Assembly: GCA_024278455.1 (NCBI GenBank) | Contig: JAJRTE010000187.1 | Span: 1-46,062 of the forward strand | Origin: Myxococcota bacterium | GTDB taxonomy: Bacteria > Myxococcota_A > UBA796 > JAJRTE01 | DNA length: 46,062 bases | Direction: 5' to 3' | Shown: one piece after another, positions 16,426-24,740 of the stretch | Layout: every line of letters starts with the position of its first letter | Numbering within the stretch: position 1 is the stretch's first letter | Made by a program: the position numbers and the translations under genes | The notes under the pieces: model-generated | Told to the model about the DNA's origin: nothing | Seen by the model: the letters and a program-made list of their open reading frames with translations, nothing else | Databases searched by the model: none

Positions 16426-17853
16426 ATGGAATCCAACTACCGGCAATACTGGGAGGACATGCCCTGCTACCTCTCCGTGCACGATCGAGAGTTCCGCATC
16501 GTGGACGGCAACCGCCTGTTCCGGTCCGATTTCGGCGACCGGATAGGCGAGTACTGCTACCAGGTGTACAAGGGGGTCGAGGAGGTCTGCCCGGATTGTC
16601 CGGTCAAGCTCACTTTCGAGGACGGGCACAGCCACGGGAGCGAGCAGGCGCTCACGACCAGGCATGGCGACCGGGTGTCGGTGATGGTGCACACCACGCC
16701 GATCCGGGACGAGGCGGGCGAGATCGTCGCCGTGATGGAGATGCACACGGACATCGGCGAAATCAAGCGGCTCCAGAACCTCCTCGAGCAGAGCCAGCGG
16801 CGTCTGGCGCAACTGTTCGAGGAGGTTCCGTGCTACATCACGGTCCAGGGCCCCGACCACGTGATTCAGCATGCCAACCGCAAGTTCCGGGATACCTTCG
16901 GGCCGGCCGTGGGAGACTACTGCTACCGGGTATACAAGCACCGGGAGGAGCAGTGCCTGGTCTGCCCGTCCGTCAAGACGCTCGCCGACGGCAAGACTCG
17001 AGAACACGAGGAGGTCATGGTCTCCCTGGACGGGGAGAAGTTCAACATGCTGGTCACCACGGCACCCTTGCGAGACGCGGACGGCAAGCCGGAGGCCGTC
17101 ATCAAGATGTCGATAGACATTACCCAGATCCGGCGGCTGCAATCCCAACTCGCATCGATCGGGCTGCTGGTCGGGTCGATCTCCCACGGGATAAAAGGGT
17201 TGCTCACCGGGCTCGACGGCGGCATCTACCTGGTGAACTCGGGGTTCCAAAAGGACAATCCCCAGCGGGTCACCAAGGGGTGGGAAATGGTCCAGCGCAA
17301 CGTGGACAAGATTCGCAGCATGGTGCTGGATATCCTGTACTACGCCAAGGACCGCGACCTCACAATCGCCGACGTGGATGTCGGGGCACTGGTCGCCGAG
17401 ATCCGCGAACTGATGACCCGCAAGGCGGAGGATTTCGACATCCGCCTCGACGTCCAGGTGGCGCCGGATGTCGGGACCATCCAGGGAGACCAGTCGGCGA
17501 TCCGCGCCGCCCTCGTCAACATCCTCGAGAACTCCCTCGAGGCCTGCCAGGTGGACCGGCACAAAAGCGGCCACTGGGTCCGGTTCCGCGCTCGCCGCGC
17601 CTCCCCGTGGATGGTGTTCGAGATCGAGGACAACGGTATCGGCATGGACCGGGAGACGCGCGAGAAGATCTTCTCCCTGTTCTTCTCTTCCAAAGGGGTC
17701 AAGGGAACGGGGCTGGGCCTGTTCATCTCGAACAAGATCGTCGACAAGCACGGGGGGACCATCGCCGTGACATCGGAACCGGGCCGCGGCACACGATTCC
17801 TCGTGCGCCTGCCCCTCGAGGCCCGGCCCAGCACCCACCCGGGAACGGTCTGA
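16426..17853 (+). CDS. Histidine kinase with two Cys-motif PAS domains
   Basis: 475 residues, no transmembrane segment. Two PAS domains in tandem (about 8-115 and 128-238) each carry the same cysteine signature, Cys-Tyr then ten residues on CxxCP: Cys44, Cys55, Cys58 (EVCPDCP) and Cys166, Cys177, Cys180 (EQCLVCP). Such cysteines could bind an iron-sulfur cluster or metal, or form a redox switch. The kinase core follows: phospho-acceptor His254 (GSISHGIKG), N box NILENSLEA, G1 DNGIGMD, G2 GTGLGLF. The start lies 7 bp after the iron-sulfur/receiver gene with no clear ribosome site, so translation is probably coupled. The likely targets are the receiver of that fusion and the neighbouring single-domain regulators. 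Confidence 0.92.
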   Translation: MESNYRQYWEDMPCYLSVHDREFRIVDGNRLFRSDFGDRIGEYCYQVYKGVEEVCPDCPVKLTFEDGHSHGSEQALTTRHGDRVSVMVHTTPIRDEAGEIVAVMEMHTDIGEIKRLQNLLEQSQRRLAQLFEEVPCYITVQGPDHVIQHANRKFRDTFGPAVGDYCYRVYKHREEQCLVCPSVKTLADGKTREHEEVMVSLDGEKFNMLVTTAPLRDADGKPEAVIKMSIDITQIRRLQSQLASIGLLVGSISHGIKGLLTGLDGGIYLVNSGFQKDNPQRVTKGWEMVQRNVDKIRSMVLDILYYAKDRDLTIADVDVGALVAEIRELMTRKAEDFDIRLDVQVAPDVGTIQGDQSAIRAALVNILENSLEACQVDRHKSGHWVRFRARRASPWMVFEIEDNGIGMDRETREKIFSLFFSSKGVKGTGLGLFISNKIVDKHGGTIAVTSEPGRGTRFLVRLPLEARPSTHPGTV

Positions 17854-17901
17854 CCTCCCGGGCGGCGCCCGGCACTGGCCAACCGGAAAGGGACAACCAT
17901 C

Positions 17902-18318
17902 ATGGGAAACCGGATCCTGGTCATCGACGACGATATCGACACCGCCGACTACCTCTCCTGCTTCCTCGAGGACCACGGCTACCAGGTCCGCGTGGCCGGG
18001 GACGCGACCACCGCCTTGTCCACTCTCCAGACCTACTCCCCGGACATCATCCTGCTCGACGTCCTCATGCCCGGGCGGTCGGGCCTGGACCTTCTGGTCA
18101 CCCTGCGAAGGGACCCGCGCTGGGAAAATATCAGGCTCGTGGTCATCACCGGCAACGACCAGATTCTCCAGGATGACTGCCAATCCTACCTCGGCACACA
18201 CCACGGCGTTCGCGGCCCCGACGCACTCCTCGGCAAACCCATCGACCGCAAAACGCTGCTCGCCATCCTCGAGCGCCTCGGGCAGCTCGAAGAACGGTCC
18301 ACCAGCGGCGGCGCGTAG
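17902..18318 (+). CDS. Single-domain response regulator
   Basis: 138 residues forming one receiver domain: acidic pocket VIDDDID, phospho-acceptor Asp53 (LLDVLMPG), Thr in VVITGN and Lys in LGKPID. No DNA-binding output domain. It begins 48 bp after the kinase gene, preceded by GGAAAGGG, and most likely receives phosphate from that kinase. It shares its C-terminal layout (xGxxKPIDxKxL) with the divergent regulator at 12002-12379 and with the receiver fused to the iron-sulfur protein, although the PPP stretch is replaced by RGPDAL. Confidence 0.92.
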   Translation: MGNRILVIDDDIDTADYLSCFLEDHGYQVRVAGDATTALSTLQTYSPDIILLDVLMPGRSGLDLLVTLRRDPRWENIRLVVITGNDQILQDDCQSYLGTHHGVRGPDALLGKPIDRKTLLAILERLGQLEERSTSGGA

Positions 18319-18362
18319 TGCTCGCCGGCTCTTCCGTCCGGTTTTCCGGCCGTCCGTGGCCG

Positions 18363-19616
18363 CTACCCTTCCGGAGCTGATTCTCGCATGGATCCGTCCG
18401 AACGCTCGCCGCGCGCTTCCCGGAGAAGCCGCTCGACCCAGGCCGCTCCCTCGTGTTCCCCCTGGGCATCGAACAGCGCCCTCGCCTTCTCGAAAACCTC
18501 CGCAGCCTCCTCGACCCGCCCGAGGGCATGGTAGGCCAGGCCCAGGTGAGCCAGCGCGATGGGCAGCCGTTCGAGATTGCCGAGTCGCCTATCCAGCACG
18601 ACCTCCGGCTCGTAACACGCCACCGCGGCTCCCGCGTCGTTCAGGGTCATCCGAATGTCGCCGAGCAGGCCCAGGAATCGGGCCTGGTACCACAACTCGC
18701 CACAGGCACGGGAAAGCTCCAGCGCCTGCTCGGCCAGTCCGGCGGCTACCTTCAGGTTTCCACCCTTCCGCTCCAGCACGACCTGGTTGAACAGGACCGA
18801 CAGCTCCCCTTCCCAGTTTCCCATCACCCGGTGGACCTCGAGGGCCAGCGCGAGAGCTTCCCGGGCATCCAGGATTCGGCCGAGCGTCGTGTACAGCATG
18901 CCCAGCCGCTCGAGCCCGATTTCCCACCCACGGCCGGCTCGAGCGTTCGAGACGACGTTCAAGAGGAGTGCCTCGACGGTCTCGGGCGTTCCGGCCCCGT
19001 AGCGGAGCAACTCCGACTCGGCAAGGCGGGCGTTGACCAGGGTGTCGGTGTCGCCCTCGTGGGCCTTGGCCCAGCCCCGAAACCAGGTGATACCTTCGTC
19101 CACGCGGCTGTCGAGCGCGAAGGCGGTGGCGACGGTGAAATAGCAGGACCAGGATTGACAACCGGCCTCGATGGCTCGTAACCCCGTCTCCACGCGGGCA
19201 TCACCATCCCGCATCAAGGCCAGGCCGTACCATGCCGGCCCGTCCCCGTTGTCCTGCTGTACCCGCTCGGTGAATAGTTCCACGGCCTCCTGCAGGTTGT
19301 CCGTGTCGCTGGCCAGCTCGAGGAAGTGGTGGATCGCCGGCTCGAACGCCGGATGTGTCCTCACCAGTGTGCGCACCAGGAGATAGGCCTGCTCGATGTC
19401 GTCCTTCGCCCGGTGCTCACCGACACGGCGTAGGGTGTCGTAGAGAGGACGCCGGGCCTCGAGGAATCCACGCTCCTCGCCCGACAACCGCGCGGCGGCC
19501 GCCCTGGCCGGGATGGGCTCGGAAACGCCCACGGATGTCGCCGCCTTGCCGGCGACACAGCCCGCCAGCACCGCTCCCGCAAGCGCCAGCGCCCACAAAG
19601 ACGCGATTCGAACCAT
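18363..19616 (-). CDS. TPR-repeat lipoprotein
   Basis: 417 residues. The signal peptide ends in a clean lipobox LAGC (Cys20), so it should be anchored in a membrane. Helical repeats fill residues 60-400; those from about 250 on are clear tetratricopeptide repeats (GMLYTTLGRILDAREALALA, LVVLERKGGNLKVAAGLA-like, LAHLGLAYHALGRVEEAAEV). TPR lipoproteins scaffold periplasmic or outer-membrane assemblies; the partner here is unknown. GAGG precedes the start. It converges on the response regulator gene with 44 bp between the ends and no visible terminator hairpin. Confidence 0.85.
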   Translation of the reverse strand: MVRIASLWALALAGAVLAGCVAGKAATSVGVSEPIPARAAAARLSGEERGFLEARRPLYDTLRRVGEHRAKDDIEQAYLLVRTLVRTHPAFEPAIHHFLELASDTDNLQEAVELFTERVQQDNGDGPAWYGLALMRDGDARVETGLRAIEAGCQSWSCYFTVATAFALDSRVDEGITWFRGWAKAHEGDTDTLVNARLAESELLRYGAGTPETVEALLLNVVSNARAGRGWEIGLERLGMLYTTLGRILDAREALALALEVHRVMGNWEGELSVLFNQVVLERKGGNLKVAAGLAEQALELSRACGELWYQARFLGLLGDIRMTLNDAGAAVACYEPEVVLDRRLGNLERLPIALAHLGLAYHALGRVEEAAEVFEKARALFDAQGEHEGAAWVERLLREARGERSDGSMRESAPEG

Positions 19617-19858
19617 CGGAACCTCGCACGTTCGATCCCTTGGGCAAGCGCCCCGTTCGGCTCCGGGACCGTAGACGCCTCACCACGGGCTTCGTGACAA
19701 CCTGGTACGTGACTTACCACATCGGGCCCAGGATCGCGAGCAGGACCGCCGATGCGCGCCTGCCTTTCCCGGGATGAAGGGGGTTCCGCCCGGGCAAGAC
19801 GGCGGCCAACATCCGGCGCCCCGCCTCCGGCGTTTCGTCGTTCTCGACCGGGGTGGGG

Positions 19859-20202
19859 TCTCGAGCCCGCGGCAACGACATGGCACCTCGCTGGGGCGGG
19901 GTCTCGAGCCCGCGGCAACGACATGGCATCTCGACGGCGTGGGGTCTCGAGCCCGCGGCAACGACATGGCACCTCGACGGCGTGGGGTCTCGAGCCCGCG
20001 GCAACGACATGGCGTCTCGCCGGGGTGGGGTCTCGAGCCCGCGGCAACGACATGGCGTCTCGCCGGGGTAGGGTCTCGAGCCCGCGGCAACGACATGGCA
20101 TCTCGCCGGGGTGGGGTCTCGAGCCCGCGGCAACGACATGGCATCGCGCCGGGGTGGGGTCTCGAGCCCACGGCAACGACATGGCATCTCGCCGGGGGGC
20201 GC
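19859..20202 (+). repeat. Eight tandem 43-bp repeats, each with a CTCGAG site
   Basis: Units begin at 19859, 19902, 19945, 19988, 20031, 20074, 20117 and 20160, exactly 43 bp apart. Each starts TCTCGAGCC, continues CGCGGCAACGACATGGC, and ends in a variable CTCG-(C/A)-(C/T)-GGG segment. Copies differ at only a few positions; the last has CCACGG for CCGCGG and drifts at its end. Because 43 is not divisible by three, one peptide pattern cycles through all frames and several frames stay open on both strands by chance. There are no spacers, so this is not a CRISPR. It fills much of a 959-bp gap between two divergent lipoprotein genes; the rest of the gap shows only the promoter noted at 20501. Confidence 0.95.
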
Positions 20203-20500
20203 TCTTCCCGGAGCGGGCGCCAGGAAAAAAGGGGGAAACCTCGTTGGCCCTGAGAGAACAGGGGCGTGAGGTACGCGTGGAAACAAACGACATTCACCAA
20301 CGAGGGGACGCCGTGATGGCACAGGGCATCCTTTCTCCCGGGCCTGGCCGGATTCAGACCACGCCGTGGCGCCCGGAGAACCGCCAGCAAGGGACGAACG
20401 GGGCGCCGGCACAACCCGCGAAGCCCCGGGAATCTCGTCCAGGGGGCCGGTTACGGAACCGGGGGCGGGCCGGGGGCGGATCCTGGTCCCGGATCCCGGG

Positions 20501-20530
20501 TTGTGCCAAACAGTCGCCTCGAGCTATGAT
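20501..20530 (+). promoter_or_regulatory. Promoter for the DUF4403 lipoprotein
   Basis: TTGTGC (20501-20506), 18 bp and TATGAT (20525-20530), about 45 bp ahead of ATG 20576. Same hexamers and spacing as the promoter at 9595-9624. Confidence 0.55.
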
Positions 20531-20575
20531 GGCGAGCGGCAGGAAAAGCAAGGCAATTCACGATGAGGCGAACGC

Positions 20576-21961
20576 ATGAGGATCAAGCAGGTTTCCCTGG
20601 TGGTGGTGGTGTTGGCGGCCGGACTTCTGTTCGGCTGCGGAGACAAGAAGACTGGGCCTACGCGGGCGGGTTCTCCTCCTCCCCCGATCGAACCGTCCCA
20701 CATCGCGGTCCCCATCGACGTGTCTCTCGACCTGGTCACGCGACAGGTGGCGTCCAAGGTCCCGGTCGTCCTCAAGGAGAAGGGGTACGAGGGCGATCCC
20801 GAGGGCGTGAAGTACAAGGTGACCCGGGGGACGATCAAGATGAGCGCTCGAGGCGATACCCTCTACATGACGATCCCGGTGTCGTTCACAGCGGAGATGA
20901 AGCGGAAAGGCGGATCGTCGAGCCGCCCCCGGCTGCGAGGGCGGCGCAAGCAGGATTCCGGGTCGAGGCTCTCCTGCGAGGCGTCGCTCAACCTGACGTT
21001 CCAGACCCGGCTGAGCGTCACGAGCGACTGGAAACTCAAGGCCAAGACGACGGCGGGGCCGCGCAAGTGGACCCAGCCGTGCGAGATGACGCGGCTCAAG
21101 ATCGACATTACCAAGAAGGTGGATCCCAAGATCGAGGAGAAGGTGAACGAGGTCGTGGGCACGCTGGACGCCCGGATCCCGAACGCGGTGGACATCCGCG
21201 GGAAGGTGAGCAAGGCGTGGGAGTCCCTCCAGGCCCCCAAGGCGATGCAGCAGGGCCTCTGGCTGAGCATGAACCCGGAATCCATCGCCATGTCGCCGTT
21301 CAAAGGTGAAGGCAACAGCCTGCGGACGACCGTGGCGATCGTGGCCCATCCCACGATCACCATGGGAGAACCTCCCGAGGCGGCGGAGCCGCTTCCCTTG
21401 CCCCCCAACAGCGGGCAGGCGTCCGGAGATACCTACTACATTGCGCTCGAGGCGTCGTTGTCGTTCGAGGACGCGACGGCCCAGGCCCGGCAGAAGCTCG
21501 TCGGGCAGACCTACGACGTCCAGGGCCACCAGGTCCGGGTGACCGGCGCCCGCATCTACGGAGACGGAGACAACTTCGTGATCGAGGCGACGTTGGCGGG
21601 GCCGGTGGACGCCACGATCGCCCTCTCCGGGCGCCCGCACTACGACGTGCCCACGGGATTGCTCACCGTCGAGAACCTGGACTACACGATCGAAACGAAA
21701 AACCTGCTGGCCAACGCCGCGGACTGGCTGCTCCACGGCACGCTCCAGCAAATCATCGCCGAAAAGGCCCGCTTCCCGCTCGGCGAGCAGATCGAGCAGG
21801 GCAAGGCAGGCCTCGAGCAGGCTCTCAACAAGTCGTTGACAGCCACGACGACGCTCAATGGCACCGCGGAGCGCATCCGGCCGCTCGGCGTCTATGTCAC
21901 GAGCGACGCATTCCTCGTCATCGTGGTGGCCGAAGGCAAGATGTGGCTGGTCGTGAAGTAG
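20576..21961 (+). CDS. DUF4403-family lipoprotein
   Basis: 461 residues. The signal peptide ends LLFGC (Cys21), so the protein is a predicted lipoprotein. The mature part opens with a Pro-rich linker (SPPPPIEPSHIAVPIDVSLD) and continues as alternating beta strands and amphipathic helices typical of DUF4403. Recognisable points are AWESLQAPKAMQQGLWLSMN, AIVAHPTITMGE and a C-terminal run of hydrophobic strands. Similar elongated folds bind lipids, so envelope lipid handling is a possibility, but the family has no settled function. The assignment rests on overall pattern and length. Confidence 0.7.
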   Translation: MRIKQVSLVVVVLAAGLLFGCGDKKTGPTRAGSPPPPIEPSHIAVPIDVSLDLVTRQVASKVPVVLKEKGYEGDPEGVKYKVTRGTIKMSARGDTLYMTIPVSFTAEMKRKGGSSSRPRLRGRRKQDSGSRLSCEASLNLTFQTRLSVTSDWKLKAKTTAGPRKWTQPCEMTRLKIDITKKVDPKIEEKVNEVVGTLDARIPNAVDIRGKVSKAWESLQAPKAMQQGLWLSMNPESIAMSPFKGEGNSLRTTVAIVAHPTITMGEPPEAAEPLPLPPNSGQASGDTYYIALEASLSFEDATAQARQKLVGQTYDVQGHQVRVTGARIYGDGDNFVIEATLAGPVDATIALSGRPHYDVPTGLLTVENLDYTIETKNLLANAADWLLHGTLQQIIAEKARFPLGEQIEQGKAGLEQALNKSLTATTTLNGTAERIRPLGVYVTSDAFLVIVVAEGKMWLVVK

Positions 21962-22099
21962 TTCCGGTCCTGGGGACGGTCCGGGTCACGGCCCTGGAGG
22001 GAGCGCCATCGGGGCGTCGTGGAGCCGTTGGCGGAAAGAGGGTCCGGCACGGCGGTCTCCGGGCCGGCGAGATGTGCACCGTAGTAGCGGAGACGACCC

Positions 22100-23992
22100 A
22101 TGCGAGAACTGGATCTGGACGCCAAGCAAAGGGAGATGGCCATCGACGCGCTGGAACAGTGCACCCTGTTCCAGTTTCTCCTTCGAGACCAACTGGCCGA
22201 GGTCGTGAGAAAGACCCGGCTCGAGATCTTCGACCCTGGCGAGGCCATCATGCGTCAGGGAGAGCCATCGCTCTCGTTCTACATCGTGCTCAAGGGGTCT
22301 GCCGCCGTTCGCGTCGCCGGCCCCGGCAGCGAACAACCAGTGGATTTGGCGACAGTCGAACCTTTCGACACCATCGGGGAGATGGGGCTTCTCCTGGACA
22401 AGCCCCGTTCGGCCACCGTGGTCGCCACCGTGGAGGTCTGGGCCCTCGAGTTTTCCAGCGATGCCTTCACCGCCCTGTTCCTCACCATGCCCAACTTTGG
22501 GCGAGCCATGTGCCGTGCACTGGCAGCGCGGCTCGAACGTACCCAGCAGCGCCTGCCAATGACCGAGGTCCATGACCAGGCCCTCGAGGTGGACCCGAGC
22601 CTGCTCGAGGCGCTGCCGCTCCCCTTCCTGGAGCGTCATCGCGTGATCCCGCTCGAGGCGGATGGGCAAGAGATCCTCCTGGGGTTCGTGGACGATCCGG
22701 ATCCAGAGGTGCTCGAGGCCCTGTACCGGAACCTGCCCGGTCGCCAAATCAAGACCGCTCGTATCGGCAAGAAGACCTTCGAGACCTTTTTGAAGTCTGT
22801 TTCGGGGATCGAGGCCTGGGCGGAGCGGCCGCGGACGGCCGGGGAGGTAGAAGTCGTCGAAGAGGTCTCCCCGTCGCCCAAGCTCGACGCCCTCCTCCGC
22901 CGCGTGGTGTCCGAGGGCGCCACCGACCTCCACCTGGCCGCGGGCCGGCGGCCTTACTGGCGCGTGGAGGGCGAACTGCACGAACTCGCCGACGCTGCAC
23001 CGCTTGGCAAGAACGAGGTCTTCGACATGCTCGCTCCGCTCATGGGGGAGGCCCAGCAGCGCCGGTTCCAGGAGAACCTGGACGAGGATTTCGGCCATGG
23101 CGTCCCCGGGCTCGCCCGTTTCCGCATCAACATGTTCCACGATATTCAGGGCGTGAGCGCCGCCCTGCGACCGATTCCCGCGCGCGTCCCGACCCTCGAG
23201 GAGCTTGGCGTGCCCGACTCGGCGAGAGGACTGGCCGAACAGCCGAGCGGCCTGGTGCTGATCACCGGACCCGCGGCGAGCGGCAAGACCTCGACCCTGG
23301 CGTCCATGGTGGCCCACATCGGGGACACCAGGTCCGCCCGAATCATCACCATCGAGGATCCGGTGGAATTCGTGCACACCCCGCGCCGGGGCCTGGTCAG
23401 CCACCGCGAAGTGGGCTCCCACTGCGTCTCGTTCGAGCACGGGTTCCGAGCCGCCCTGCGCGAGGACCCCGATGTCGTGGTCCTCGGCACGATCCCCGAC
23501 GGGGACACGATGCGAAGCGTGCTCGACGCCGCTCACAACGGCCTGCTCGTGCTGGCCAACCTGGTGACCCCCAACGCGGTCGCGACGATTACGCACATCC
23601 TGACCCTGTTCCGGCCGGAGGAGCGGATCGAGGTGCAGGCATTGCTGGCGGAGCGGCTCAAGGGCGTGGTCTCCCAGGCGCTCTGCCGCCTCCTTGGCGG
23701 GGGCCGCGTGGCAGCCTTCGAGGTCATGAGCGTCCAGGGCCCCATCTCCACCGCGCTGCGCGAAGGGCGAACCCGGCAGATCGCCACGTTGATGGCTACT
23801 GGATCGGCGTTCGGCAACATCCTGATGAATGACGCGCTCGCCCGTCTCGTCCTCGAGAACAGGGTGGACCCCGAGGAGGCCCTGGACCGGGCCCCGGACA
23901 AGAACGAGCTGGCCCAGCGCCTGGGCCGCTCGTCGGCGAAACAGATGAAGGAATCTCTCAAGGCCACCCGCATCATCCCGCGACGATTCTGA
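22100..23992 (+). CDS. Cyclic-nucleotide-binding domain fused to a PilT-like ATPase with altered catalytic motifs
   Basis: 630 residues. Residues 15-150 are a cNMP-binding beta-roll (DPGEAIMRQGEPSLSFYIVL, then FDTIGEMGLLLDKPRSATV, the phosphate-binding cassette). Residues 165-260 resemble the MshEN/GspE N-terminal module. Residues 275-610 are a PilT/GspE-type ATPase: Walker A GPAASGKT (390-397) and Asp box TIEDPVEFVH (417-426) are present. In the Walker B region, however, the usual GE(I/M)RD reads GTIPD, with Thr464 where the catalytic Glu belongs, and the His box LHT reads LVT (Val489). ATP may bind but hydrolysis is doubtful. PilT proteins retract type IV pili; no pil genes are nearby. A regulatory or adaptor role responding to cyclic nucleotides is inference. 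Confidence 0.88.
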   Translation: MRELDLDAKQREMAIDALEQCTLFQFLLRDQLAEVVRKTRLEIFDPGEAIMRQGEPSLSFYIVLKGSAAVRVAGPGSEQPVDLATVEPFDTIGEMGLLLDKPRSATVVATVEVWALEFSSDAFTALFLTMPNFGRAMCRALAARLERTQQRLPMTEVHDQALEVDPSLLEALPLPFLERHRVIPLEADGQEILLGFVDDPDPEVLEALYRNLPGRQIKTARIGKKTFETFLKSVSGIEAWAERPRTAGEVEVVEEVSPSPKLDALLRRVVSEGATDLHLAAGRRPYWRVEGELHELADAAPLGKNEVFDMLAPLMGEAQQRRFQENLDEDFGHGVPGLARFRINMFHDIQGVSAALRPIPARVPTLEELGVPDSARGLAEQPSGLVLITGPAASGKTSTLASMVAHIGDTRSARIITIEDPVEFVHTPRRGLVSHREVGSHCVSFEHGFRAALREDPDVVVLGTIPDGDTMRSVLDAAHNGLLVLANLVTPNAVATITHILTLFRPEERIEVQALLAERLKGVVSQALCRLLGGGRVAAFEVMSVQGPISTALREGRTRQIATLMATGSAFGNILMNDALARLVLENRVDPEEALDRAPDKNELAQRLGRSSAKQMKESLKATRIIPRRF

Positions 23993-24141
23993 AGTCCGGG
24001 TGCTGCAGCGGGTGTCGTGGAACGCGCGTGGCAGGCGATCGACCTGGCCTCCGGTCCGCGGCCACCGAGCCCGCCTTCTCTTCCTGCGTGGCAGGCTGCG
24101 TGCAGCGGATGATGGCCGTCGGAGGAGTCCTCCCGAAACGC

Positions 24142-24657
24142 CTACGCGCCCAGGACCCCCTCGAGTTCCAGGAGCCGGCGTTTGTATTCGATGCCCGGGG
24201 CATAGCCTACGAGGTCGCCTCGAGCCCCCACCACGCGATGGCAGGGGATGATGATGGGGATGGGATTGGCCCGATTCGCCGCGCCGACGGCCCGAGCGGC
24301 ACGCGGCCTCCCGACTCGGCGCGCCAACTCGCCGTAAGAGATGGTCGCCCCCCAGGGCACGTCGAGCAACGCGGTCCAAACCGCAAGCTGGAACGGCGTG
24401 CCCGCAGGTGCCAGGGGGAGGTCGAACCGGGTGAGACGGCGCGCGAAGTAGGCGTCGAGCTGCGCCGCCGCCTTGGCCAGGACCTGTCGCGGCCCGGCCG
24501 GGTCAGGGGACTCGTCTGACGCCTCCTCGCCATGGGCAGGGTCCCGGTCCTCGAACCCCGGGCGGAACGCGAACTGGATGGCGGTCAATCCCTTGAGATC
24601 GGCCTCGAGCCGCAACCACCCGAGGGGCGATCGCCAGAACGTGCCTGCGGGCTTCAT
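24142..24657 (-). CDS. ogt: Methylated-DNA--protein-cysteine methyltransferase (Ogt/MGMT type)
   Basis: 171 residues from ATG 24657, which is preceded by AGGAGG. The C-terminal domain has the full DNA-repair signature: helix-turn-helix region ISYGELARRVGRPRAARAVG with the arginine finger, Asn hinge ANRANP, and the acceptor cysteine Cys139 in IPCHRVVG, followed by GYAPGIEYKRRLLELE. It transfers the O6-alkyl group from guanine to Cys139 in a single-use reaction. The N-terminal half is the usual poorly conserved RNase H-like domain. The nitrilase-family gene lies 83 bp upstream on the same strand, so a shared transcript is possible. Confidence 0.93.
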   Translation of the reverse strand: MKPAGTFWRSPLGWLRLEADLKGLTAIQFAFRPGFEDRDPAHGEEASDESPDPAGPRQVLAKAAAQLDAYFARRLTRFDLPLAPAGTPFQLAVWTALLDVPWGATISYGELARRVGRPRAARAVGAANRANPIPIIIPCHRVVGARGDLVGYAPGIEYKRRLLELEGVLGA

Positions 24658-24740
24658 CTGGTTCCTCCTGGCCCGGGCGCTGCCGGCCCGCCGGGGGGGC
24701 GCGGTTTTCGATGGCAACGAGACACCGGCATCCACCCGGG

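Noticed and set aside
19859..20202. CRISPR array, or a repeat protein
   Set aside because: The 43-bp units abut without spacers, and the period is not a multiple of three, so the open frames are by-products of repetition.
20205..20240. Terminator-like hairpin GGCGCTC...GCGCC before an A-run
   Set aside because: The A-run follows on the plus strand and the T-run would precede the hairpin on the minus strand, so neither orientation works.
22100..23992. PilT retraction ATPase
   Set aside because: The Walker B Glu and His-box His are replaced and no pilus genes are present.
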